The position numbers were made by a program, and so were the translations under genes. Shown here in pieces: positions 1-7,628 of a DNA stretch of 64,000 bases; positions within the stretch are counted from its first letter, which is position 1; the number at the start of each line of letters is the position of its first letter. The notes beneath the pieces are model-generated. The model saw nothing but the letters and a program-made list of their open reading frames with translations. It made no database searches and had not been told where the DNA came from. Source of the DNA: Streptomyces sp. NRRL B-24484 (GTDB taxonomy: Bacteria; Actinomycetota; Actinomycetes; Streptomycetales; Streptomycetaceae); NCBI RefSeq assembly GCF_000717715.1, contig NZ_JOAI01000003.1, forward strand, positions 1 through 64,000, given 5' to 3'.

Positions 1-96
1 ACCGACCCGAAGCCCTATGTGTGGACCAAGACCGCCGACGACATCCTCGAACGCCTCGCCGGATATCTGAAGCGAATTCCAGACTCAGGACACTAG
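1..96 (+). CDS. IS630-type transposase, C-terminal end (partial)
   Basis: The window opens inside a reading frame whose last 31 codons read TDPKPYVWTKTADDILERLA and then end in KRIPDSGH. The 'KPYVWTKTADDIL...' tail with a final SGH is typical of the C-terminus of IS630-family (Tc1/mariner-like DDE) transposases of actinobacteria. Only this tail is inside the window, so the catalytic DDE residues and completeness of the element cannot be judged. Its TAG stop overlaps the stop of the convergent monooxygenase gene inside the tetranucleotide CTAG, so the element boundary must lie at or inside the 3' end of that gene. It may be an intact insertion sequence or a remnant. Confidence 0.75.
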   Translation, partial: TDPKPYVWTKTADDILERLAGYLKRIPDSGH

Positions 97-1301
97 CGGG
101 CGGCCGGGAGGGCGTAGTCGGGCAGGGCGATGTCGCCGGCCTTGGCGAACTGGGCGGCCAGCAGCTGCCGCATCGGCCAGCGGTTCATCGACCGCATCGA
201 CATCGTGCGCAGCCGGATCGCCAGCGCGCTGTTCGGGGCGAATCCGCCGGCCCCGCCGGGCGGCAGTTCCTGGGCCCTGGTGACGTACGGCCGCATCACC
301 AGGTCGTAGCGCCGGAAGGCGGCGGCGAGGTCGCCGTCGGCGGCGGCCAGCTCGCCGGCCAGCACGTACGCACCGACCAGGGCGAGGCTGGTGCCGAGCC
401 CGGTGAGCGGCGAGGGGCAGTGGCCCGCGTCGCCGAGCAGCGCGACCCGGCCGCGGGACCAGCTGTCCAGGTGGACCTGGCCGAGCGAGTCCAGGTGGAA
501 GTCGGTGGAGCGGCGCATCGCGTCCAGCAGCCTCGGCGTCTCCCAGCCGACGCCGGCGAACCGGCGCGCCACGAGCTCCTGCTGGGCGGCGGTGTCCCGG
601 CGGTCGAACTCCAGCGGCCCCGAGCGGAATCCGAAGCCCGCCTTGACCTCGCCGGGCAGCCGGCCGGGGCGGGCCGAGGCGACCAGGCCGCCCGGCGCGT
701 TGTGCATCAGGTACCAGCCGTCCAGGTCGAGGTCGGACTCGGCGGTGAACCAGGCGAGGTACAGGTCGAGCGGCCGGACGTACTCCGGCTCCGGCCCGAA
801 GGCGAGTCCGCGGACCACCGAGTGCATGCCGTCGGCGCCGATCACGGCGGCGAAGCGCCGCGTCCCGGCCCGTTCGAAGTCGACGGTGACGCCGTCGGCG
901 TCCTGGGCGAGGGCGGTGACGGTGTCGTCGAAGAGGTACTCGGTGTACGGCGCGGTGTCCTCGTACAGCAGGCCGGCGAGGTCGCCGCGGAGGATCTCGA
1001 TCTCGGAGACGATGCCCTCGCCGCCGAAGGCGTCGGCGGGCAGTCGGGAGGTGATCCGGCCGGCGGCGTCGACGGTGGCGATGCCCTTCTGGTCCAGGCT
1101 CAGCTCGCGGGCCCGCTCCATCAGGCCCATCCGCGAGATGACGGTGCGTCCGGCGCCGCGCAGGTCGACGGTCTGGCCGCCCGGGCGCGGCGCCGGGGCG
1201 CGCTCCACGACGGTGACCGCGAAGCCGGCCGCGTGCAGCCAGTGGGCGAGTGCCGGGCCGGCGATGCCGCCGCCGGAAATCAGGATGTCTGTGTTCCCCA
1301 T
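93..1301 (-). CDS. FAD-dependent aromatic-type monooxygenase (PHBH fold)
   Basis: A 402-residue flavoprotein of the p-hydroxybenzoate hydroxylase class, expected to hydroxylate an unknown organic substrate with NAD(P)H and oxygen in the cytoplasm. Visible motifs are the N-terminal dinucleotide fold GGGIAG (residues 10-15) followed by the ribose-binding acid in VVER (33-34), the GADGMHS element near residue 160, and the FAD-binding GDAGHC near 285. The ATG at 1301 was chosen because the flavin fold begins immediately after it. There is no clear ribosome site; instead a TACATT -10 hexamer sits 7 nt before the ATG. It is divergent from the GntR/TetR hybrid regulator, which probably controls it through the palindromes between them. 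Its 3' end abuts an IS630 transposase end. Confidence 0.88.
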   Translation of the reverse strand: MGNTDILISGGGIAGPALAHWLHAAGFAVTVVERAPAPRPGGQTVDLRGAGRTVISRMGLMERARELSLDQKGIATVDAAGRITSRLPADAFGGEGIVSEIEILRGDLAGLLYEDTAPYTEYLFDDTVTALAQDADGVTVDFERAGTRRFAAVIGADGMHSVVRGLAFGPEPEYVRPLDLYLAWFTAESDLDLDGWYLMHNAPGGLVASARPGRLPGEVKAGFGFRSGPLEFDRRDTAAQQELVARRFAGVGWETPRLLDAMRRSTDFHLDSLGQVHLDSWSRGRVALLGDAGHCPSPLTGLGTSLALVGAYVLAGELAAADGDLAAAFRRYDLVMRPYVTRAQELPPGGAGGFAPNSALAIRLRTMSMRSMNRWPMRQLLAAQFAKAGDIALPDYALPAAR

Positions 1302-1308
1302 GCCGCTG

Positions 1309-1338
1309 AATGTACGCTGTACGCAGCACACTCCGCAA
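1309..1338 (-). promoter_or_regulatory. Promoter of the monooxygenase gene, probably leaderless
   Basis: On the minus strand TTGCGG (1338-1333) and TACATT (1314-1309) are separated by exactly 18 bp, and TACATT is only 7 nt from the ATG. That spacing places the transcription start at or next to the start codon. The -35 match to TTGACA is weak (first three bases). Confidence 0.5.
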
Positions 1339-1372
1339 GCCCGAAATCCCCTTCCCAGCAGGGGGTTTGCCC

Positions 1373-1469
1373 TTGGTGCACTAGTGCTCCAGGCGGGCAG
1401 TGCACTGCCCTCGGGCGGTCCGGGGGCGGGTGTGGCTAGGCTGACCGGCAGAGCAAGGTGCACTAGTGC
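1373..1469. promoter_or_regulatory. Operator cluster for the GntR/TetR hybrid regulator
   Basis: Two copies of GGTGCACTAGTGC lie at 1375-1387 and 1458-1470 (palindromic core GCACTAGTGC at 1377-1386 and 1460-1469), 83 bp apart. Between them is a third, different palindrome, GGCAGTGCACTGCC (1396-1409). The first copy lies just upstream of the monooxygenase promoter. The second lies between a TAGGCT -10 candidate (1437-1442) and the regulator's ribosome site, a good position for autorepression. GntR proteins bind short GT/AC-rich palindromes, so these are the likely target sites. Confidence 0.6.
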
Positions 1470-1481
1470 GGAGGGGACGGC

Positions 1482-2483
1482 GTGGACCGGACCGACGGAT
1501 CGCGGTATCGCAGGATCGTCGACGACCTGCGGGCCAGGATCGAACAGGGCGAACTGGCCCCGGGCGACCGGGTGCCCTCGACCCGGGAGATCACCCGGCA
1601 GTGGGGCGTGGCCATGGCGACGGCGACCAAGGCGCTCACCGAACTCCGCCGGACGGGGCTGGTCCGCGCCGTCCCCGGCGTCGGCACCGTGGTGGCCGCA
1701 CCGGAGACACCGGCGGCGGCAGCCGCGCCACCGGCGAGCCCTCCCCCGACCGCGGTGAAGGTGGCCGCGGGCCCCGCGGCGGCCGAGCCCCGCGGCGGCC
1801 GGGACGCCGCCCTGACGGCGGAGCGGATCGTGGCCGCCGCGACGGCGGTCGCCGACACGGAGGGCCTCGCCGCACTCTCCATGCGGCGCGTCGCGGCCGA
1901 ACTCGGCGTCGCCACCATGTCGCTCTACCGGCACGTGACGGACAAGGACGACCTGCTGCTGCGGATGATGGACGCCGTCCTCGCCCGGTGGACCTTCCCC
2001 GACGAACGTCCCGACGGCTGGCGCGAACCGCTCGTCCTCGCCGCCCGGATGCTCTGGGAGGCCTTTCGCCGCCACCCCTGGCTCGCCCCCGCGCTCTCCA
2101 TGACGCGCCCCCAGGTCCTCGGCTCCGCCCTGCCGTTCACCGAATGGGTGCTCGGCGCACTGGACGGCCGCGGCCTCGACCCGTGGACGGCCTTCACCAC
2201 CCACCTCACGCTCTTCAACTACGTCCGCGGCATCGCCGTCAACGTCGAGGCGGAGAGCACGGCGATGGCCGACAGCGGCCTCGACGCCGACGAGTGGATG
2301 GCCACCCAGGAACCGGCCCTGCTCGCCCTGACGGCCGGCGGCCGGTTCCCCCTCCTGGAACAGCACATCGCCGGGGGCTACGACTTCGACCTGGACCGCC
2401 TCTTCGAGTTCGGCCTGCACCGCCTCCTCGACGGCATCGCCGTCCTGATCGACGGACCGCACACCGGCCCGGCCGCTGCGTAG
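1482..2483 (+). CDS. GntR-TetR hybrid transcriptional regulator
   Basis: A 333-residue DNA-binding protein that combines two helix-turn-helix modules. Residues about 5-70 form a GntR winged helix (RIEQGELAPGDRVPSTREIT, then TATKALTELRRTGLVRAVPG). After an Ala/Pro linker, residues about 105-165 form a TetR helix-turn-helix (ALSMRRVAAELGVATMSLYR), followed by a TetR C-terminal ligand domain. Such fusions are known in actinobacteria next to FAD monooxygenases and usually act as ligand-responsive repressors. The GTG start at 1482 is preceded by GGAGGGG (1470-1476). It is divergent from the monooxygenase, with paired palindromes in between; the cupin gene follows 38 bp downstream and may be co-transcribed. 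Confidence 0.85.
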   Translation: MDRTDGSRYRRIVDDLRARIEQGELAPGDRVPSTREITRQWGVAMATATKALTELRRTGLVRAVPGVGTVVAAPETPAAAAAPPASPPPTAVKVAAGPAAAEPRGGRDAALTAERIVAAATAVADTEGLAALSMRRVAAELGVATMSLYRHVTDKDDLLLRMMDAVLARWTFPDERPDGWREPLVLAARMLWEAFRRHPWLAPALSMTRPQVLGSALPFTEWVLGALDGRGLDPWTAFTTHLTLFNYVRGIAVNVEAESTAMADSGLDADEWMATQEPALLALTAGGRFPLLEQHIAGGYDFDLDRLFEFGLHRLLDGIAVLIDGPHTGPAAA

Positions 2484-2521
2484 CACCGACCGTCCGAGGA
2501 ACCGGCGTTCAGGAGGCTGCT

Positions 2522-2869
2522 GTGGAGAGGTTCCGGTTCGACCGCGCGGAGACGGCCGTCGACCGGTTCGGCAGCACGGGGACCGCCGCGACCGGTGTCG
2601 CGGCGGGCGACGGCGCGGTGCGGCTCACCTGCCTGTCGATCGTGCCCGGCGGCACCCTCGGCGCCCACCCGGCTCCGGTGGAGCAGCTGTTCCTGGTGGT
2701 GGCCGGCGAGGGCCGGGTCGCCGGGCCGGACGGCGCCCGGGTGGCCGTCTCGGCCGGGGACGCCGTGCACTGGGCCGCCGGCGAGGAGCACGCCTCGGGC
2801 AGCACGACCGGCCTCACGGCCCTCGCACTGGAAGGGCCTTCGGTGCGGGCCCTCGGGTCCGCCGGCTGA
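2522..2869 (+). CDS. Cupin-domain protein
   Basis: A 115-residue single-domain cupin. The two cupin motifs are visible: GGTLGAHPAPVEQLFLVVAGEG in the first half and GDAVHWAAGEEH in the second. Their metal-ligand positions are only partly conserved (one His and a Gln/Glu in the first, His in the second), so it may be a binding or isomerase-type cupin rather than a dioxygenase. The GTG start at 2522 has a strong AGGAGG six bases upstream (2511-2516). It lies directly downstream of the hybrid regulator on the same strand, so a role in the same substrate response as the monooxygenase is a reasonable guess, but nothing in the sequence fixes its ligand. Confidence 0.8.
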   Translation: MERFRFDRAETAVDRFGSTGTAATGVAAGDGAVRLTCLSIVPGGTLGAHPAPVEQLFLVVAGEGRVAGPDGARVAVSAGDAVHWAAGEEHASGSTTGLTALALEGPSVRALGSAG

Positions 2870-2890
2870 CGCCGCGTTCCGGTCAGCCGG
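2862..2890. terminator. Bidirectional hairpin between convergent genes
   Basis: A perfect 9-bp inverted repeat, CCGGCTGAC (2862-2870) and GTCAGCCGG (2882-2890). It overlaps the stop codons of the cupin gene (+) and of the small unknown gene (-), a position suited to ending both transcripts. Confidence 0.55.
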
Positions 2891-3083
2891 ACGGCTCGGA
2901 GAAGGTGAGGCCGCCGGCGGCGAGCGGGCGGCGGTCGGAGGCTGCCGGGGTCTCCTGGCCGGGTGGGGGCAGGAAGAGGGCGCGGTCGATCGGCGGCAGC
3001 GGACGGCGGTCGGGGGCGTCCGGCGCGTCGGTGTGCGGCGCCGAGAAGACGGGTAGGCCCAGCGGGCGGCGATCATCGGTCAC
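2883..3083 (-). CDS. Hypothetical 66-residue protein with repeated DRRPL
   Basis: A small minus-strand frame that begins GTG (3083) and reads TDDRRPLGLPVFSAPHTDAP. The pentapeptide DRRPL occurs three times, each followed within a dozen residues by a Pro- or Gly-rich stretch ending in Phe (LPVFS, ALFLPPPG, GGLTF). I do not recognise a family. Third codon positions are almost all G or C, as in real genes of this window, and the frame fills the space between the cupin and kdpE. No convincing ribosome-binding site precedes the GTG, so the start and even the reality of the gene are uncertain. Confidence 0.4.
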   Translation of the reverse strand: MTDDRRPLGLPVFSAPHTDAPDAPDRRPLPPIDRALFLPPPGQETPAASDRRPLAAGGLTFSEPSG

Positions 3084-3193
3084 GGGCGGCAGCCTGACCC
3101 ATCCGACCCCTCCCCGGCAACGGGATTCCCCCGGGAGTCCGCGCAGATGCTGTGAAGAACGGGAAACCCCGAGGGATCGGGGATCACCCCGGA

Positions 3194-3221
3194 GCGCGGG
3201 GAACTGCGCAGTTCCCCGCGC
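3194..3221 (-). terminator. 28-bp perfect palindrome after kdpE
   Basis: GCGCGGGGAACTGC (3194-3207) is followed immediately by its exact complement GCAGTTCCCCGCGC (3208-3221), 15 bp beyond the kdpE stop. GCGCGGGGAACTGCGC is a motif repeated many times in intergenic regions of Streptomyces genomes, so this is both the likely kdpE terminator and a copy of that dispersed element. Confidence 0.65.
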
Positions 3222-3235
3222 CCCTGACGTCATCT

Positions 3236-3919
3236 CTACGGTTCGAAGCGGTAGCCCATGCCGGGTTCGGTGACGAAGTGGCGGGGGGTGGCGGGGTCGT
3301 CCTCCAGTTTGCGGCGGAGTTGGGCCATGTAGACCCGCAGGTAGTTGGTCTCGGTGCGGTAGGCGGGCCCCCACACCTCCTGCAGCAGCTGCTTCTGGCT
3401 GACGAGGCGACCCGCGTTGCGGACCAGCACCTCCAGCAGGTGCCACTCGGTCGGCGTCAGACGCACGTCGGCGCCGCCGCGGTGGACCTTCTTCGCGGCC
3501 AGGTCGACGGTGAAGGACGCGGTGGTGAGGACGGCCTCGGTGCCGCCGGCCGCCATCGGTTCGGCGCGGCGGACGGCGGCCCGCAGCCGGGCCAGGAACT
3601 CGTCCATCCCGAAGGGCTTGGTGACGTAGTCGTCGGCCCCGGCGTCGAGCGCCTCGACCTTCTCGTCGGAGGCCTGGCGGGCGGAGAGCACGATGATCGG
3701 GACACGCGTCCAGCCCCGCAGGCCGCGGATCACCTCGGTGCCGTCCATGTCGGGCAGGCCGAGGTCGAGGACGACGACGTCCGGGGGCCGGGCGGCGGCC
3801 GCGGCGAGTGCCGAGGCGCCGTCGTGGGCGGCGTCCACCTCGTACTTCCGTGCCTTGAGGTTGATCACCAGGGCGCGGACGAGCTGGGGTTCGTCGTCGA
3901 CCACGAGGACCCGGGTCAT
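3236..3919 (-). CDS. kdpE: KdpE response regulator (OmpR/PhoB family)
   Basis: A 227-residue two-domain response regulator. The receiver domain shows VVDDEP at residues 6-11, the phosphoacceptor Asp in VVLDLGLPD near residue 52 and Lys in TKPFG near residue 101. The C-terminal winged helix has LTPTEWHLLEVLVRNAGRLV and ends YRFEP. It is the partner of the KdpD sensor kinase encoded 68 bp upstream on the same strand and normally activates the KdpFABC high-affinity potassium pump under low potassium. No kdpFABC genes occur in this window on either side, so the regulon target is elsewhere or different. Confidence 0.93.
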   Translation of the reverse strand: MTRVLVVDDEPQLVRALVINLKARKYEVDAAHDGASALAAAAARPPDVVVLDLGLPDMDGTEVIRGLRGWTRVPIIVLSARQASDEKVEALDAGADDYVTKPFGMDEFLARLRAAVRRAEPMAAGGTEAVLTTASFTVDLAAKKVHRGGADVRLTPTEWHLLEVLVRNAGRLVSQKQLLQEVWGPAYRTETNYLRVYMAQLRRKLEDDPATPRHFVTEPGMGYRFEP

Positions 3920-3987
3920 GGATGTGCGCCGCCTTTCTGCGGATTGCCGGTGCTGCGCCCCGGCGGTGGCCGGGGAACGAGGGGTGG

Positions 3988-6543
3988 TCAGGGGGTACGG
4001 GCCGTGGGCTCGCGGGTCTTCGGGGTCGTGCGGGCGGCGGCGGGCAGGGAGACGACCATGGTGAGGCCGCCGCCGGGGGTGTCCTCGGCGGTGAGGCTGC
4101 CGTCCATGGCTTCGGCGAACCCGCGGGCGACGGCGAGGCCGAGTCCGACGCCGTTGCCGCGCGGGGCGTCGCCGTGCCGCTGGAACGGGGCGAAGATCCG
4201 TTCCCGGGCCTCCTCGGGGACGCCGGGGCCGCGGTCGACCACCCGCAGTTCGACCCGGTCCCCGCCGGGCAGCCGGAGGGCGTCGGCCCGGACGGTGACG
4301 GGCACCTCGGGCGGGCTGTACTTCACGGCGTTCTCGACCAGGTTGGCGACGACCCGCTCCAGCAGTCCGGAGTCGGCGCGCACCAGCGGCAGGTCCTCGG
4401 CGACGTCCAGCCGGACGGCCCCGGCGGGCACTCCGGCGAGGGCGAGCGGGACGACCTCGTCCAGGTCGACGTCGCGCTGCAGCGGGGTGACGCTGCCGGT
4501 CTGCAGCCGGCTCATGTCGAGCAGGTTGGTGATCAGCTGGTTGAGCCGGTCGGCGCCCTCCTCGATGCCGGCGAGCAGTTCGGCCTCGTCCTCGGGGCTC
4601 CAGGCGACGTCCTCGGCGCGCAGCGAGGTGACGGCGGCCTTGATGCCGGCGAGCGGGGTGCGCAGGTCGTGCGAGACGGCGGCGAGCAGCGCGGTGCGGA
4701 TCCGGTTGTTGTCCGCGAGCCGGCGGGCCTCGGCGGCCTCCTCGGCGAGCCGCTGCCGTTCGAGGACGGCGACGGCCTGGGCGGCGAAGGCGCCGAGCAT
4801 CCGGCGGTCCCCGGCGGGGAGCACCCGGCCGGTGAGGACGAGCGCGAGCCGGTCGCCGACCGGGACGTCGACGGTGGCGTCCTCGGGGCGGGCGGCCGGG
4901 CGGTGGCCGACGGCGGCGCGGGTCTGCCAGGGGCCGCGGTCGCCGGGGCGTTCCAGCAGGGCGACGGACTCCATCTGGAAGGTCTCCCGGACGCGTTCGA
5001 GCAGGTCCTCGGGCCCGTCCTGGCCGCGCAGCGCACTGCCGGCGAGGAAGGCGAGGGTTTCGGCCTCGGCCCGGCTGCGGGCGGCCTGCTGGGAGCGGCG
5101 GGCGGCGAGGTCGACCACCGAGGCGACGGCGATGCCGACGCCGACGAAGACGCCGAGGGCGAGGATGTTCGCCCGGTCGGTGATGGTGAAGGTGTGGGTG
5201 GGCGGCGCGAAGTAGTAGTTCAGCAGCGCCGAGCCGAGCAGGGCGGAGGCGATCGCCGGGAAGACGCCGCCGATCAGCGCGGCGCCGACGGTGAGGGTGA
5301 GGAAGAGCAGCACCGCGGTGGGCAGGCCGACGCCGGGGCCGAGGGCGAGCAGCAGCAGGGTGAGCAGCACGGGGCCGAGGCAGCCGAGCAGCCAGCCGGC
5401 GACGGTGCGCAGCCGGCCGAGTTTGACGGGCAGTCGGCCGGGCAGGCCGGGCCGGCCGCGGGCGGCGTGCTCGTGGGTGACGACGTGCACGTCGACGTCG
5501 CCGGACTCGCGGATGACGGTGGCGCCGACGCCGGGGTAGAGCAGGGAGCGCCAGGCGCGGCGGCGGCTGGTGCCGACGACGACCTGGGTGGCGTTGACGC
5601 CGCGGGCGAAGTCGAGCAGGCCGGCGGGGACGTCCTCGGCGAGCACGGCGTGGTAGCTGCCGCCGAGTTCCTCGACCAGTCGGCGCTGGGCGGCGAGGTC
5701 GCCGGGTGCGGCGGGGGCGGCGGGGCCCTCGGGCCGGACGATGTGCACGGCGAGGAGTTCGCTGCCGGAGCCGCGGGCGGCGATCCGGGCGGCGCGGCGG
5801 ATCAGGGTGCCGCCCTCGGGGCCGCCGGTGAGGCCCACGACGATGCGTTCGCGGGCGGGCCAGGTGGCGGCGATGCCCTGTTCGGTGCGGTAGCGCTGGA
5901 GGTACTCGTCGACCCGGTCGGCCGTCCAGAGCAGGGCGAGTTCGCGCAGGGCGGTGAGGTTGCCGGGGCGGAAGTAGTGCGAGAGGGCGGCGTCGACGCG
6001 GTCGGGCGGGTAGACGTTGCCGTGGGCGAGGCGGCGGCGCAGCGCCTGGGGCGACATGTCGACCAGTTCGATCTGGTCGGCGCGGCGGACGGTCCCGTCG
6101 GGGACGGTCTCGCGCTGGCGGACGCCGGTGATGCCCTCGACGACGTCGCCGAGCGATTCGAGGTGCTGGATGTTGACGGTGGAGACGACGTCGATGCCGG
6201 CGGCGAGCAGTTCCTCGACGTCCTCCCAGCGCTTGGCGTGGCGGCTGCCGGGGACGTTGGTGTGGGCGAGTTCGTCGACCAGGGCGACCTCGGGGCGGCG
6301 GGCGAGCACCGCGTCGAGGTCCATCTCGGTGAAGCGGGCGCCGCGGTGTTCGACGGTGCGGCGGGGGACGGTCTCCAGGCCGGTGACGAGTTCGGCGGTG
6401 CGGGCACGGCCGTGGTCCTCGACGAGGGCGACGACGACGTCGGTGCCGCGGGCGGCCCTGCGGTGGGCCTCGCCGAGCATGGCGTACGTCTTCCCGACCC
6501 CGGGGGCCGCCCCGAGGTAGATCCGAAGCCTGCCGCGCGCCAT
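3988..6543 (-). CDS. kdpD: KdpD sensor histidine kinase
   Basis: An 851-residue membrane sensor with the full KdpD architecture. The KdpD N-domain has Walker A GAAPGVGKT (11-19) and the DELAHTN Walker B region. A universal-stress-like domain (ERIVVGLTGG) follows, then four transmembrane helices around residues 375-480, a GAF-like region, the HisKA phosphorylation site SHDLRTPL (His near 625), and the HATPase N box NLVENAVKYSP with G boxes DRGPGVPEEARERIF and GLGLAVARG. Length and order match the family. The ATG at 6543 was chosen because MARGRLRIYLGAAPGVGKT is the canonical start. It is the upstream gene of a kdpDE pair. Confidence 0.94.
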   Translation of the reverse strand: MARGRLRIYLGAAPGVGKTYAMLGEAHRRAARGTDVVVALVEDHGRARTAELVTGLETVPRRTVEHRGARFTEMDLDAVLARRPEVALVDELAHTNVPGSRHAKRWEDVEELLAAGIDVVSTVNIQHLESLGDVVEGITGVRQRETVPDGTVRRADQIELVDMSPQALRRRLAHGNVYPPDRVDAALSHYFRPGNLTALRELALLWTADRVDEYLQRYRTEQGIAATWPARERIVVGLTGGPEGGTLIRRAARIAARGSGSELLAVHIVRPEGPAAPAAPGDLAAQRRLVEELGGSYHAVLAEDVPAGLLDFARGVNATQVVVGTSRRRAWRSLLYPGVGATVIRESGDVDVHVVTHEHAARGRPGLPGRLPVKLGRLRTVAGWLLGCLGPVLLTLLLLALGPGVGLPTAVLLFLTLTVGAALIGGVFPAIASALLGSALLNYYFAPPTHTFTITDRANILALGVFVGVGIAVASVVDLAARRSQQAARSRAEAETLAFLAGSALRGQDGPEDLLERVRETFQMESVALLERPGDRGPWQTRAAVGHRPAARPEDATVDVPVGDRLALVLTGRVLPAGDRRMLGAFAAQAVAVLERQRLAEEAAEARRLADNNRIRTALLAAVSHDLRTPLAGIKAAVTSLRAEDVAWSPEDEAELLAGIEEGADRLNQLITNLLDMSRLQTGSVTPLQRDVDLDEVVPLALAGVPAGAVRLDVAEDLPLVRADSGLLERVVANLVENAVKYSPPEVPVTVRADALRLPGGDRVELRVVDRGPGVPEEARERIFAPFQRHGDAPRGNGVGLGLAVARGFAEAMDGSLTAEDTPGGGLTMVVSLPAAARTTPKTREPTARTP

Positions 6544-6674
6544 GTGCACCCTTCGCGTTCCGCCGTGGCGCCCGCCGTGGGTTCGGACGCCTGTTCGCGC
6601 CTCCGAGCCTAGATCCACAGCTGGCCGGGTCGCCCCGTTTGTCCGCTTCGCCGGGTGGATCCTGGCGCTTTCTT

Positions 6675-6708
6675 GACGCGGACGGCGGCATGCCGCCGTC
6701 CGCGTCAC
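6675..6708 (-). terminator. 34-bp perfect palindrome after superoxide dismutase
   Basis: Two 17-bp arms, 6675-6691 and 6692-6708, are exact reverse complements with GCATGC at the centre. The element lies about 20 bp beyond the superoxide dismutase stop and well before kdpD, so it probably terminates the dismutase transcript. Confidence 0.7.
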
Positions 6709-6727
6709 GGGCGGCCCGCCCTGCGGG

Positions 6728-7327
6728 TCAGCCCCGGGCGGCGGCGAACCTGGCGGCGACGTCCTGCCAGTTCACGACGGACCACAGCCGTTCGACGTAG
6801 TCGGGGCGGACGTTGCGGTACTGCAGGTAGTAGGCGTGCTCCCAGGCGTCGAAGGCGAGCAGCGGGGTGGTGCCTTGGCCGACGTTGCCGTGGTGGTCGT
6901 AGACCTGCTCGACGATCAGGCGCCGGCCGAGCGGCTCCCAGGAGAGGATCCCCCAGCCGCTGCCCTGGACGCCGACGGTGGCGGCGGTCAGCTGCTTGCG
7001 GAGGGCCTCGAAGGAGCCGAAGTGCTCGGTGATCGCGTCGCCGAGGGCGCCGTCGGGGCGGTCGCCGCCCTCGGGCGAGAGGTTCTGCCAGAACAGCGAG
7101 TGCAGGACGTGGCCGGAGAGGTGGAAGGCGAGCGTCTTCTGCAGGCCGACGAGGCCGCCGTACTGCTCCGCCTCGCGTGCCTCGGCGAGCTGTTCGAGGG
7201 TGTCGTTGGCGCCCTTGACGTAGGCGGCGTGGTGCTTGGAGTGGTGCAGCTCCAGGATCTCGGCGGACATCGCGCGTTCGAGGGCGGAGTAGTCGTACGG
7301 CAGGTCGGGAAGCGAGTAGGTGCCCAT
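6728..7327 (-). CDS. sodF: Superoxide dismutase, Fe/Mn family
   Basis: A 199-residue cytoplasmic enzyme that converts superoxide to oxygen and hydrogen peroxide. Metal ligands are recognisable: His in [12 protein letters not shown] (residue 28 region), His in [13 protein letters not shown] (about 74), and Asp and His in [14 protein letters not shown] (about 156 and 160). Length and the terminal [11 protein letters not shown] match SodF-type Fe/Zn dismutases of Streptomyces. I cannot distinguish Fe from Mn use with certainty. The ATG at 7327 begins [17 protein letters not shown], the standard N-terminus. In related bacteria sodF is repressed by the nickel regulator Nur; inverted repeats upstream at 7392-7422 are candidates for such control. 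Confidence 0.93.
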   Translation of the reverse strand: MGTYSLPDLPYDYSALERAMSAEILELHHSKHHAAYVKGANDTLEQLAEAREAEQYGGLVGLQKTLAFHLSGHVLHSLFWQNLSPEGGDRPDGALGDAITEHFGSFEALRKQLTAATVGVQGSGWGILSWEPLGRRLIVEQVYDHHGNVGQGTTPLLAFDAWEHAYYLQYRNVRPDYVERLWSVVNWQDVAARFAAARG

Positions 7328-7391
7328 GGCGGGACGCGGCCCCTTTCGACGGACGGTGGTGATCGTGCCGGGGCCACACTATTGCGCATGA

Positions 7392-7422
7392 CTTGCAAGA
7401 GCGAATCACATGCTTCAGCATG
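7392..7422 (-). promoter_or_regulatory. Candidate sodF operator (two palindromes)
   Basis: Upstream of the dismutase start are CTTGCAAG (7392-7399) and CATGC-TTCA-GCATG (7409-7422), both perfect inverted repeats in an unusually A/T-rich stretch. Position and context suggest binding of a metal regulator such as Nur, but I cannot align a consensus with confidence. Confidence 0.4.
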
Positions 7423-7562
7423 TTGAGTGCGAGGTCGGCCGGTCGGCCGTCCGGGGCGCGCTGCGTCCCTCCTGACCGGCGATCGTCTTCCCAACCGGTG
7501 CCCGCCGGGACGCGGCCGACCCCGCGTCGCGGCGTGCGCCCGGGAAGGCACGCCCCGGAGCC

Positions 7563-7606
7563 GCCGGCCGGCGGGTGCCCACGGGTGGGTGGGCCCGCCG
7601 GCCGGC
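7563..7606 (-). terminator. Hairpin after the GH2 gene
   Basis: GCCGGCCGGCGGG (7563-7575) and CCCGCCGGCCGGC (7594-7606) form a perfect 13-bp stem with an 18-nt loop, about 22 bp past the stop of the GH2 gene. The rest of the 7328-7562 interval holds the dismutase promoter region and no gene that I can support. Confidence 0.6.
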
Positions 7607-7628
7607 TTCCGTGCGGTCGCGCCTCCGG

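Noticed and set aside
3236..6691. A single 1,151-residue protein joining KdpE to an upstream open frame
   Set aside because: Only the last 227 residues are KdpE. The upstream part is an alternative frame of kdpD with Arg/Pro-rich composition; kdpD itself is complete in its own frame.
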